A program made the translations under genes and the position numbers. This document shows, piece by piece, positions 8,356-15,235 of a DNA stretch of 40,116 bases (within the stretch, counting starts at the first letter, position 1; every line of letters begins with the position of its first letter). This stretch comes from an uncultured Acidimicrobiales bacterium (GTDB taxonomy: Bacteria; Actinomycetota; Acidimicrobiia; Acidimicrobiales; SHLQ01). The notes beneath the pieces are model-generated. The model did not search any database. It was not told the DNA's origin and saw only the letters and a program-made list of their open reading frames with translations. The stretch spans positions 1 to 40,116 of the forward strand of contig CALLQB010000039.1 of assembly GCA_938015295.1 (NCBI GenBank). Direction: 5' to 3'.

Positions 8356-8387
8356 TTCAGCTGAGATTCAGCTGAGATCCGCATACT
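8356..8387 (+). promoter_or_regulatory. Perfect 11-bp direct repeat operator between divergent genes
   Basis: TTCAGCTGAGA occurs twice in tandem (8356-8366 and 8367-8377), followed by a CATACT box at 8382-8387. This is the best copy of the repeat seen at 2931 and 3582. It reads toward the lipoprotein gene at 8420 and also lies upstream of the oppositely oriented flavocytochrome operon, which it may control too. Confidence 0.65.
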
Positions 8388-8419
8388 GACACTTCAGTCC
8401 GCTACACCTGGCGCTCATA

Positions 8420-9250
8420 ATGATTCGCAACCTCCCGACGCGCCGCAACTCGGCCAACCATCAAGCGAACCTGCGGCGTTGGATGACAGTGATTCTCGCA
8501 AGCTGCCTGTTGACGGTCTCGTGCACGGCGAGCGCTGAGGTCGCGGAAGACTCTCTGCAAGAACCATCGGGAATGTCGGTGAGCAGCACACCAGGCCAGT
8601 TCTGGCTGGTATCCGACGCTGGCCCCGACATCGCTCTGGTCGACGAAACCGGCGCAACCATCAAGACAATTTCGATCGATCTTCCCGACACCGACTGGGA
8701 AGGCATCGTCGAGCTAGAGAACGGCAACCTGCTCGTTGCCGAAGAACGCCGCTACGAGCTCATAGAGATCGATCCACACATCGGGACCATCGTGGCGATC
8801 AACGCACTCTCAGAAATGGATGGCTTCGACGCCATCGCTTCGCTAATCACCCAAAGCAGCGAAAACAAGGGCCTCGAAGGCATCACCGTGGACGGAACCG
8901 GCGATATCTGGGTCGTGAAGGAATCCGAGCCCGCGTTACTAATCCAGGTCGACGCAGACCGCACAAGCATCAAATCCTGGATCGACCCGTCACCAGCACT
9001 CGCGAACCACCTCGGTGTTGGTGCCAAGAAAATCGACCTCAGTGGCCTAGCGCCTCATACCGATTCAGAAAAATTGTGGATATTGAGCCACAAAGCATCC
9101 ACCGCCTTCATCTGGAACACAGTGACATCCACCATCGACGAGTCGCACGCTCTAGACCTCGACAAAGCCGAGGGCATCGCCGCCCACCCGGACGGGGTGC
9201 TGATCGTCGACGAAAACAGTGGGCGATTAGTCGTCATCGACGTGCCCTAG
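8420..9250 (+). CDS. SdiA-regulated-like beta-propeller lipoprotein
   Basis: A 276-residue exported lipoprotein; the lipobox LTVSC puts the lipid on C35 after a hydrophobic stretch at about 22-34. The rest is repeated strand units of YjiK/SdiA-regulated type: EPSGMS ... FWLVSDAGPDIALVDETG; DWEGIVELENGNLLVAEERRYELIEID; NKGLEGITVDGTGDIWVVKES; and AEGIAAHPDGVLIVDENSGRLVVID. These proteins fold as propellers and may bind ligands or metals, but no enzymatic role is established. It sits behind the TTCAGCT repeat promoter, so it belongs to the two-component regulon. I see no clear ribosome binding site. Confidence 0.75.
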   Translation: MIRNLPTRRNSANHQANLRRWMTVILASCLLTVSCTASAEVAEDSLQEPSGMSVSSTPGQFWLVSDAGPDIALVDETGATIKTISIDLPDTDWEGIVELENGNLLVAEERRYELIEIDPHIGTIVAINALSEMDGFDAIASLITQSSENKGLEGITVDGTGDIWVVKESEPALLIQVDADRTSIKSWIDPSPALANHLGVGAKKIDLSGLAPHTDSEKLWILSHKASTAFIWNTVTSTIDESHALDLDKAEGIAAHPDGVLIVDENSGRLVVIDVP

Positions 9251-9347
9251 TGCGGTGCAGCCTGCCCTGTCCCGACTTCTTGGAGCCCCGACCCCCAATG
9301 TTCTTGAATCGTGGTCAGAGATTCGTTTGGTGGCTCGACTGCGGGCT

Positions 9348-9839
9348 CTACGACGATCCGTGCTCGGCGTGTTTCCCGTGATCGCTGGTTTGGGCTTGGA
9401 ACCCATCATGGATTGCTGTGACGAGAGCTGGATCGACAGCGACATAAGAGATCGATGCTCCGGTTTCGGATAACTCCAACTCAACGGCGATTTCTGAGAA
9501 TCGGGCCTGGAGGGTCGCAAGGCCTGGCATGTCAGACCCGTGGATGGACTCTGGGTCAGAGAAGTCGCCAGCTTGGAACTTGTCGACTTCCACACGGAGA
9601 TGTTCTCGAATCTCCGAGATGCTGTCGTCGTCATCAGGGTTATCTGCGACGACGTCTTGTATCCCGCCGTCGGGCTTGTTTGTGAAGATGTGGGTCGTTG
9701 CATCCAAGTCGAACGGCATTACTTGTGCCCCTGCGTCGGCGACTTGGGTTTGCCGGTCGGCCAAGCCCGCAGCGGCGCTGCTGCATCCGGCAAGGACACA
9801 CATCGCCGCAAGCAATCCAATGGCGTTATGCGATCGCAT
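9348..9839 (-). CDS. Lipoprotein of unknown function with His-containing tail
   Basis: A 163-residue protein with lipobox LAGC (C19). The core has the conserved pattern DLDATTHIFTNKPDGG, then DNPDDDDSISEIREHL, then GDFSDPESIHGSDMPGL, then DPALVTAIHDGFQAQTSDHGKHAEHG. I recall this pattern from a family often labelled aspartate carbamoyltransferase in databases. At this length, with a lipobox and no carbamoyl-phosphate motif, that label cannot be right. Conserved Asp and His residues and the HGKHAEH tail would suit metal binding, which is inference. Its start lies inside the end of the MarR gene (14-bp overlap), so the two are co-transcribed. Confidence 0.7.
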   Translation of the reverse strand: MRSHNAIGLLAAMCVLAGCSSAAAGLADRQTQVADAGAQVMPFDLDATTHIFTNKPDGGIQDVVADNPDDDDSISEIREHLRVEVDKFQAGDFSDPESIHGSDMPGLATLQARFSEIAVELELSETGASISYVAVDPALVTAIHDGFQAQTSDHGKHAEHGSS

Positions 9840-10269
9840 TAGCTGCCTCCTTCAATAGGGTCAGCGCTTCGAGCACGTGGTCTCGCTTGTCAGGCGGTAC
9901 CGCGTCGAGAAGGTCAGCGAATCGCTTTGCTCGTTCCTCGAGGACTCGCTCAGCGGCCCCTGCGCCAAGTTCGCTCAGCACGACCAGGCGCACCCGGCTA
10001 TCGGACGATGCTGGATCTTCGACCCGTTCGGCCCAGGACTTGGCTTCGAGTTGATCGACCAGACGGCTTACCGAACTGGTGGTCAGCCCAAGGCGCTGGG
10101 CAAGATCACGCTGATTGAGCGGGGGTCCAGTGTGCAGTTCACATATCGCATGCGCAGTCGAGACCGACATTGGCTGGCCGCATGGCGTCGTGTCGGAGCG
10201 CAGCAGCCCGAACGCGTGAATGAAGCCGACGAAATCTCGACCCGTATGAGCGGTCGCATGGTTGAACAT
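9826..10269 (-). CDS. MarR-family transcriptional regulator
   Basis: A 147-residue winged-helix regulator. The recognition region is LNQRDLAQRLGLTTSSVSRLVDQLEAKSWAERVEDPASSDSRVRLVVLS, the MarR helix-turn-helix followed by the wing. I place the start at ATG 10269 rather than ATG 10305 or 10284, because a long palindrome fills 10270-10307. A -10-like TATGTT sits exactly 6 nt before ATG 10269, with TTGCAT 18 bp further up, so the mRNA is probably leaderless and autorepressed. It overlaps the following lipoprotein gene. The ligand is not evident; a single Cys lies at the TTPCGQP loop. Confidence 0.85.
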   Translation of the reverse strand: MFNHATAHTGRDFVGFIHAFGLLRSDTTPCGQPMSVSTAHAICELHTGPPLNQRDLAQRLGLTTSSVSRLVDQLEAKSWAERVEDPASSDSRVRLVVLSELGAGAAERVLEERAKRFADLLDAVPPDKRDHVLEALTLLKEAANAIA

Positions 10270-10307
10270 AGTTGCAACATACATCTTTCTAGATGCAAGA
10301 TGCAACT
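10270..10307 (-). promoter_or_regulatory. Operator/promoter of the MarR gene
   Basis: Outer arms AGTTGCA (10270-10276) and TGCAACT (10301-10307) form a perfect inverted repeat, and an inner imperfect pair around TCTAGA extends it. On the minus strand TTGCAT and TATGTT are spaced 18 bp and fall inside the palindrome, so binding would block the promoter. Confidence 0.6.
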
Positions 10308-10369
10308 AGTTTCCCAACCTCGACCGGCTCGGAGTCAGGTTCCAGGTTGGGGGCCAGTTCTCCACTATC

Positions 10370-10386
10370 TCCTACAGCTTGTAGGA
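10370..10386 (+). promoter_or_regulatory. BlaI/CopY-like operator upstream of the rhodanese gene
   Basis: A perfect 17-bp palindrome, TCCTACA-GCT-TGTAGGA, with the core TACAnnnTGTA. It overlaps a weak TAGGAT -10 box (10382-10387) and lies 30 bp before the TTG start at 10417. The same core recurs next to the BlaI gene itself at 14561. Confidence 0.65.
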
Positions 10387-10416
10387 TCTAATTGGAACAC
10401 GAGACGGAGACTCACC

Positions 10417-10884
10417 TTGAGATCGACAGAAACGCCGCAATCTGGCTTCGCAAACATCCGCCTCCGGCGATTACTCGCTGCGGTTGTAATGACTGGATCG
10501 CTCTTGGTTTCGGGATGCGGCACCCAAGACGAATCCCTAGCTCCAGCAGGTGACCTGATTCAGTTGCTCAAAGTGGCCGACTTTGCGGAGTACCTGGAAT
10601 CCAACCCAACCGCAGAGCTTCTGAACGTACATATTCCCTACGATGGCCATATCGCTGGCACCGATGAATTCGTTGCGTTCGACGAGATCCTCGATAGTGA
10701 ACGACTCCCGAGCGATCTCGATGCCCCCATTGCCCTCTATTGCCGGTCCGGCAACATGTCTGGCCAGAGCGCTGCGGCCCTCGCCGCTGCGGGCTACACC
10801 AACATCGTTGACCTCGACGGCGGGATGAATTCTTGGGCCGCTGCTGGTCGCGAACTCCTTACAGCGGAACCGGAACCCAGTTGA
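10417..10884 (+). CDS. Rhodanese-like lipoprotein
   Basis: From TTG 10417, with GGAG 7 nt upstream, this is a 155-residue lipoprotein. The lipobox LVSGC gives C34. A rhodanese domain follows, with active-site loop CRSGNMS (C108) and the typical end YTNIVDLDGGMNSWAAAGREL. Rhodaneses hold sulfane sulfur on the active Cys and transfer it to thiols or cyanide. Being lipid-anchored outside the membrane, it likely acts on envelope thiols. It is the first gene of a run that includes acyltransferase, CcdA and a small membrane protein, and its promoter carries the TACAnnnTGTA operator. In-frame sequence upstream of 10417 overlaps the MarR gene and is not coding. Confidence 0.82.
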   Translation: MRSTETPQSGFANIRLRRLLAAVVMTGSLLVSGCGTQDESLAPAGDLIQLLKVADFAEYLESNPTAELLNVHIPYDGHIAGTDEFVAFDEILDSERLPSDLDAPIALYCRSGNMSGQSAAALAAAGYTNIVDLDGGMNSWAAAGRELLTAEPEPS

Positions 10885-10945
10885 GAGTCGCGAAAGGTAG
10901 TCGATTGGTCAGCCTGAAATATTGTCCGAGGGCCACCGCAACACG

Positions 10946-12088
10946 ATGACGACCGAGGATGCCTTCAGGCGCTATAGCGCAACAAAATACTTCACCGCGC
11001 TAGATGGCGTACGAGCCTTGAGCGCTGCGCTGGTCGTAGCTTGGCACGCCCGCGAATCGCCCCTGAAATTCCTGCAAGGCGAACGCGGCGTCACCGTGTT
11101 CCTAGTGCTGTCTGGTTTCCTCATCACGATGCTTGCTCTTCGCGAGGAGGACCGAGACGGCAAGCTTTCCGTCCGCGAGTTTTTCATTCGCCGAGTGTTC
11201 CGGATTTTGCCGTTGTATTACATCGTGCTTGCGGGTTACGCCATCCTGGCGAACCTGGCTGGCAGCGCCGAGAAAGCGGCGAGCTTCAACGAGTCGCTCC
11301 CCTGGTACATCTTCTACCTGTCAGAAATCCCGCTTCTACTCAACGAAGTGGAAGCGCCCTTCAACCACTCGTGGTCGCTCGGCATCGAAGAAAAGTTCTA
11401 CTTCGTGTGGCCCTTCATCGCTTTCGTATTGATGGCGAACTCAAAGCTACGACTGCCTCTAGCGTTCGTCACTGGCTCACTACTGCTCTTGGCTGGTTTC
11501 GCTCGTCCCGGATACGGCTCTTGGGTTTCGCTAGTCGAGCCCTACGGCCACATCCTGGTCGGCACCGCTCTTGCGTTCGCCCTGCATCACCAACGATCGT
11601 TTAACTGGCTTGCGTTCCTTGCCAAACCAGCGGCGTACTGGGCGGTCGGGTTCGCCAGCGTCGTCATTGGTGTCATCGACACCGCCTGGGCATTCGAGCT
11701 GCTTGCGATCCCGACCGCTCTATTCATCGGCGCCATGGTTCTACAACCCAATCACCCAATCAGTCGCCTATTCTCGACGCGGCTCCTGGTTTGGCTCGGC
11801 ACCCTGTCATACGCCGTCTACCTCATACACCCAGCCGTCTTGGCAGTCTTCGAGCGCCTTATCCCAGCGCAGAGCGGACGAATCGATGACCTCGCCACAC
11901 TGGTGCTCGGGTACGTCGCATCAGCGCTTCTCGGCGCTGTGCTGCACCGGACCGTCGAAAAGCCGTTCATCCACTACGGGCGCCGTTTCGCTAAGCCTCG
12001 AGCGAAAGATTCATTAGGCCAAACCAACCAGCTATCGGACCTAAACAATGTTCCCGGCGCGGATCAGATCAGGGACTCAAAAACATGA
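10946..12088 (+). CDS. Acyltransferase-3 family membrane protein (OafA/YrhL type)
   Basis: A 380-residue polytopic membrane protein. The N-terminal catalytic signature is present: FTALDGVRALSAALVVAWHA with the motif His, then RGVTVFLVLSGFLI, RRVFRILPLYY, and WSLGIEEKFYFVWP. About ten hydrophobic segments follow, ending with VLHRTVEKPF. The family moves acyl groups from cytoplasmic donors onto sugars or lipids of the envelope. ATG 10946 is preferred; TTG 10922 in the same frame is possible and neither has a strong ribosome site. Co-directional position between the rhodanese and CcdA genes suggests an envelope stress role, but the acceptor is unknown. Confidence 0.85.
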   Translation: MTTEDAFRRYSATKYFTALDGVRALSAALVVAWHARESPLKFLQGERGVTVFLVLSGFLITMLALREEDRDGKLSVREFFIRRVFRILPLYYIVLAGYAILANLAGSAEKAASFNESLPWYIFYLSEIPLLLNEVEAPFNHSWSLGIEEKFYFVWPFIAFVLMANSKLRLPLAFVTGSLLLLAGFARPGYGSWVSLVEPYGHILVGTALAFALHHQRSFNWLAFLAKPAAYWAVGFASVVIGVIDTAWAFELLAIPTALFIGAMVLQPNHPISRLFSTRLLVWLGTLSYAVYLIHPAVLAVFERLIPAQSGRIDDLATLVLGYVASALLGAVLHRTVEKPFIHYGRRFAKPRAKDSLGQTNQLSDLNNVPGADQIRDSKT

Positions 12089-12200
12089 AACATCTGGACT
12101 CTTCGACGAGATGCCGCAACGAATAGGACATCGCGTCAAGCAAGGTGTCGGCGCCAACGAAGAGACAGCAACAACGAGCAACGGAACGAAGGGTGAGGAA

Positions 12201-13082
12201 ATGAACCAAGCTCCATTCGCCTTAGCGTTGGCTGCTGGCATGGTGGCCAGCTTTAACCCTTGCGGGTTTTCGCTACTCCCCGCGTACCTGGCGATGTTCG
12301 TTGCTGGAGATCGCGAAGGCGATCGGATTGAACGACGGGTTTTGCGCGCAGTAGGGGTATCGGTCGCCGTGTCGGTTGGCTTCATTGTTGTATTCGCCGG
12401 CGCCGGACTCATACTGGACCGGCTTGCATCCAACGTCCGAACACAACTCCCCTGGGTCACGATCGCCCTCGGCGCCCTGTTCGTCGTCGCCGGAATCGCA
12501 ACCCTATTCGGCTGGAAACCAACACTTGGCATGGGGTCGCCCCAGCTCGGCGGTGGCGGAACCGGGATCCGATCGATGGTCGGCTATGGAATCACCTACG
12601 CGGTCGCGTCGCTCACCTGTACCCTCGGTCCGTTTCTTGCGATCACCGGAGCAGCACTCAACCAATCGACATTCGGCCGCCTCGCCACCTATGTCGCATA
12701 CGCATCAGGTATGGGAACAATAATTCTCGCGATCAGCATGGCGGCAGCGCTGACCAGGACTGGCCTAACGACCAGGTTGCGGGTCCTTTCCAAATACTCT
12801 GGGCAGCTTGGTGGCGTCCTGATGGTCGCAGCTGGTACCTACGCGATCTGGTACGGACGCTGGGAACTTGCCGTGTTTCGCGGTGATCTGGACTCAGATC
12901 CAGTCATCGCAGCCGGCGAAGCATTCCGACTCTGGTTTGTGACACGAATCGACCAAGCCACCGCAGTTCGGTTCGCTGTCGTGGTGGCCGCGATCCTTGT
13001 CGCGTCAATCGCATATGGGCGGGCGTCGCGTCGGCGCACCAACCCCGCACAGTCCCCTACCGACAGAATCGATCCTCAATAA
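12201..13082 (+). CDS. CcdA/DsbD-type transmembrane thiol electron carrier
   Basis: A 293-residue membrane protein with the two conserved Cys in their family contexts, FNPCGFSLLPAY (C21) and SLTCTLGPFL (C140). It has about six to seven membrane helices. CcdA proteins carry reducing equivalents from cytoplasmic thioredoxin across the membrane to extracytoplasmic thioredoxin-like proteins. The natural partner here is the TlpA-like lipoprotein at 14679. I choose ATG 12201, preceded by AAGGGTGAGGAA; the upstream in-frame extension has no membrane-protein character. Its stop overlaps the start of the next small gene by one base. Confidence 0.88.
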   Translation: MNQAPFALALAAGMVASFNPCGFSLLPAYLAMFVAGDREGDRIERRVLRAVGVSVAVSVGFIVVFAGAGLILDRLASNVRTQLPWVTIALGALFVVAGIATLFGWKPTLGMGSPQLGGGGTGIRSMVGYGITYAVASLTCTLGPFLAITGAALNQSTFGRLATYVAYASGMGTIILAISMAAALTRTGLTTRLRVLSKYSGQLGGVLMVAAGTYAIWYGRWELAVFRGDLDSDPVIAAGEAFRLWFVTRIDQATAVRFAVVVAAILVASIAYGRASRRRTNPAQSPTDRIDPQ

Positions 13083-13285
13083 TGTCGCTGAAGGACCTTT
13101 TACTTGACCTGGCACTCCCGCGTACCGATCGAGTCGTTTTCATCCAATGGGCGATAATGGTGCCGTTTTGGATCATCGTGCTGACCGTGACTTGGCGCAG
13201 AACCAAAGTAAAGGAGTACCGCCAATTCGCTACCGGGCTAGCAATGCTCAACCTCGCGTGGTTCGCAGCCCGAACTATCCACTGA
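13082..13285 (+). CDS. Small membrane protein of unknown function
   Basis: A 67-residue protein starting at ATG 13082, overlapping the CcdA stop codon by one base (TAATG), so it is translationally coupled. One clear hydrophobic segment (about residues 18-38, VVFIQWAIMVPFWIIVLTV) is followed by a basic stretch and a second weak segment (FATGLAMLNLAWFAARTIH). It has no Cys. I do not recognise a family. Coupling suggests a subunit or helper for CcdA. The next gene on the opposite strand ends only 4 bp away. Confidence 0.65.
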   Translation: MSLKDLLLDLALPRTDRVVFIQWAIMVPFWIIVLTVTWRRTKVKEYRQFATGLAMLNLAWFAARTIH

Positions 13286-13289
13286 TCGG

Positions 13290-14171
13290 TCAGCGGCCGC
13301 AGAGATGGCCAGCCAACTCCACAAAGTGATGAACCTGAACCGATGACGCCGTGATACCAGCAATCGCTGCGACCGCGATGGCCAGCACACCAGCAACAGC
13401 AAACCGGGCTTGCTGGGAATCCTCCAACAATGCGCTAACTCGGAACGGAACCGAACCTCCGCCAAAGCCGGCGACCGTCCCGGCGTAATCTGTGGTTGCG
13501 AGCGCGGCACGAGCAATCGATACCGCTACCACCTCGCGGTCGCCATCCATGGCCCGAACAGCAGCCTCATCTGCTTCCATCTCCGTCGCCAACCGAAGTT
13601 GGTCCACAAGAGGCCCCAGCGGTGGCACGATCGCTACCGCAACAGCTCCCACCAGAAGGTAGCGGTGATGTTTGTAGTGGAGATGAGCTCGTTCATGAGC
13701 GAACAGAACTTTCCGCTCACGCGGGCTCAGCACACCGAGCAGCCCATTCGAAACAACAACACACCCCGGCTTCCCGGGAGCCGCAAACGCAACTGGTTTT
13801 TCCGTGTCCAATATTTGAAAACGCTGCCCTTGGGTCCCGGCAACCGCCCATCGACGGTTCCGGATCACCCTCGTGATCCGCACCAACATGGCCGCAAACA
13901 ACACAGAGGCGACCGTTCCCTCAACGACACCGACCTCATGATGAAGCGGAACCACTGGACACCACTCGATCAGAGCAAGGAGAAGCGCCGAGCGAGCGAG
14001 GAACCCGATTGAAGCAGCAGCAACAACCACAAAGGCTGTGGTCGCGGTGATAAAGGCAACAACCGTCAAAACACGGATCGTTGCCCGAGGCCGGATCTGC
14101 CAGCGGTATAGCCCAGCCCCAACCCCAACGAACACCGCCACCAGACCAGGTAACACCAGAGAAAGAGACAA
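13290..14171 (-). CDS. M56-family membrane metalloprotease (BlaR1/MecR1-like, no sensor domain)
   Basis: A 293-residue membrane protein with zinc-protease motif HERAH (159-163) and the downstream acidic segment EMEADEAAV near 202-210, between hydrophobic helices at the N-terminus (about 5-22, 33-55, 85-97) and C-terminus. In BlaR1 and MecR1 an equivalent protease domain leads to loss of the BlaI repressor. This protein lacks the penicillin-binding sensor domain, so it must sense something else or be driven by another factor. It follows the BlaI gene by 4 bp in one operon. Confidence 0.85.
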   Translation of the reverse strand: MSLSLVLPGLVAVFVGVGAGLYRWQIRPRATIRVLTVVAFITATTAFVVVAAASIGFLARSALLLALIEWCPVVPLHHEVGVVEGTVASVLFAAMLVRITRVIRNRRWAVAGTQGQRFQILDTEKPVAFAAPGKPGCVVVSNGLLGVLSPRERKVLFAHERAHLHYKHHRYLLVGAVAVAIVPPLGPLVDQLRLATEMEADEAAVRAMDGDREVVAVSIARAALATTDYAGTVAGFGGGSVPFRVSALLEDSQQARFAVAGVLAIAVAAIAGITASSVQVHHFVELAGHLCGR

Positions 14172-14175
14172 GAAA

Positions 14176-14529
14176 CTAGCTTCGACCTAGAAGAGCCAAA
14201 AGCGTCTTAGCGTCTCGTGCGTCGAGAGTTTCCACGAACTGGCTCAATACTGCCGCTCGATCTCCGGACCGATCAAGACTGCTCTGCATTGCATCTGCGC
14301 GATGTTCAGCTTCGGACCTCACAGGCTCATAGGTGTAAGCCCGGCCTCTTTGACCCCGAACCAAACGGTCCTTCTCAAAAAGACGAGTAAGTATCGTCAT
14401 GATCGTCGTGTACGCAAGCTCTGGTGCAACCGCAGCGTGCACGTCGGCCGGTGTCGCTGGCTCGCCAGCCGACCACAGATACGTCATCACTTGTTCTTCG
14501 AGAGCTCCCGTAGGGCGCTTCGCTGACAT
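14176..14529 (-). CDS. BlaI/MecI/CopY-family repressor
   Basis: A 117-residue winged-helix repressor (LEEQVMTYLWSAGEPATPADVHAAV ... AYTTIMTILTRLFEKDRLVRGQRGRAYTYEPVRS) with a C-terminal dimerisation helix region (AVLSQFVETLDARDAKTLLALL). I start it at ATG 14529, 6 nt after GGAGG; ATG 14532 is too close to that site. It has no CopY-type C-terminal Cys motif (CxC), so direct copper sensing as in CopY is not supported. Release probably depends on the M56 protease encoded next. An operator of the TACAnnnTGTA type overlaps its own promoter. Confidence 0.88.
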   Translation of the reverse strand: MSAKRPTGALEEQVMTYLWSAGEPATPADVHAAVAPELAYTTIMTILTRLFEKDRLVRGQRGRAYTYEPVRSEAEHRADAMQSSLDRSGDRAAVLSQFVETLDARDAKTLLALLGRS

Positions 14530-14560
14530 CATTTACCTCCGCGGTAACCCACCTGTGCTG

Positions 14561-14573
14561 CTACATAGTGTAG
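14561..14573 (-). promoter_or_regulatory. BlaI operator overlapping its own promoter
   Basis: CTACA-TAG-TGTAG, a perfect inverted repeat with a 3-nt centre. A minus-strand -10-like TACACT (14567-14572) lies inside it, about 32 nt from the BlaI start codon. Autoregulation is the normal arrangement in this family. Confidence 0.65.
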
Positions 14574-14633
14574 TGGCCGAGCAGAACAGCTGCCACCGCA
14601 CCGTCAGCAGATAAGTGGAACTCCGACCGAAGT

Positions 14634-14672
14634 GCGACAACATGTAGTAGTCGAGTCAAATACAGGTAGTCT
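14634..14672 (+). promoter_or_regulatory. Putative leaderless promoter of the candidate selenoprotein gene
   Basis: TAGTCT (14667-14672) lies exactly 6 nt before GTG 14679, the spacing seen at several other starts here. At 14634-14652 an imperfect palindrome around ACATGT (with GTAGTAG on one side) resembles a degenerate BlaI site without the 3-nt centre. The -35 box is not clear. Confidence 0.4.
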
Positions 14673-14678
14673 CTTAAC

Positions 14679-15152
14679 GTGACCCGCATTCGAAAGATCG
14701 CGATCTCGCTTGTTGCCATGCTTGCGCTAGCGGCATGCGGCAGCGCTGAGTCCACGGCGAACATCGTTGCACCGACCGCCGCTGGTGGACAGATCGATTT
14801 CGCCTCACTCGAAGGCGCCGACACCGTGCTTTGGTTCTGGGCACCCTGGTGAGGAACCTGCCGTGCAGAAGCCCCTGCGGTCGCAGAGGCACAAAGGATC
14901 TATGGAGCTGACATCAACTTCGCGGGCGTGGCGGGCCGCGACGAGCTCCCGGCAGTAAATGAATTCATCGATACGCTCGGCGTAGCCGCGTTCGATCATG
15001 CAGTGGACCAAGACGGAAGCCTCTGGCGAACCTACGGGATCACAACACAACCCTCTTTCATCTTCATAGATGATTCGGGAGACACGACAACCCACCTCGG
15101 AGCGCTTGGACTAGAAGGCCTAAGCGAACGCCTCGAAGCCCTGTCGCGCTAG
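14679..15152 (+). CDS. TlpA/DsbE-like thioredoxin lipoprotein, candidate selenoprotein (in-frame TGA)
   Basis: Read through TGA 14850-14852, this is a 157-residue lipoprotein. The lipobox LAAC gives C20, and a thioredoxin domain follows with VLWFWAPW-U-GTCRAEAP. The TGA falls at residue 58, exactly where homologues such as the mycobacterial DsbE/DsbF type have the first active-site Cys; C61 is the partner. The domain continues in frame past the TGA with normal codon use, including the cis-Pro segment ITTQPSFIFID, and ends at TAG. A SECIS-like hairpin follows the TGA. It likely reduces envelope disulfides, fed by the CcdA protein encoded at 12201. If the cell lacks the selenocysteine machinery, this would instead be a nonsense-mutated pseudogene. 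GTG 14679 is probably a leaderless start. Confidence 0.72.
14871..14890 (+). promoter_or_regulatory. SECIS-like hairpin downstream of the in-frame TGA
   Basis: GCC and GGC pair (3 bp), a C-A mismatch follows, then CTGC pairs with GCAG (4 bp) around the loop GGTC. The loop starts about 27 nt after the TGA. Bacterial SECIS elements have a short stem whose loop begins with G (GGU in the E. coli formate dehydrogenase element), at a comparable distance. The match is by eye; energy and covariation are untested. Confidence 0.5.
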
Positions 15153-15208
15153 AACTTGCCGTCGATCGACGCTGTGTACGCTTCGATAGAACCTCCCGAC
15201 AGCCCGAC

Positions 15209-15229
15209 TACTACAGTTCGTAGTACACT
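15209..15229 (+). promoter_or_regulatory. BlaI-like operator and leaderless promoter of the CopC-CopD gene
   Basis: TACTAC-AGTTC-GTAGTA (15209-15225) holds TACAgttCGTA, one base off TACAnnnTGTA, with 6-bp outer arms. It overlaps a -10-like TACACT (15224-15229) that lies 6 nt before ATG 15236, so binding would block the start of a leaderless mRNA. Confidence 0.6.
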
Positions 15230-15235
15230 GAACTC

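Noticed and set aside
9877..10416. N-terminal extension of the rhodanese frame
   Set aside because: It lies antisense to the MarR gene and its operator; TTG 10417 with GGAG and a following lipoprotein signal is the sensible start.
14850..14852. TGA in the thioredoxin gene as a plain nonsense mutation or a gene boundary
   Set aside because: Kept as an alternative but not preferred: the position is exactly the catalytic Cys, the downstream reading frame is intact to a proper stop, and a SECIS-like hairpin follows. A random nonsense mutation would not be expected to show all three.
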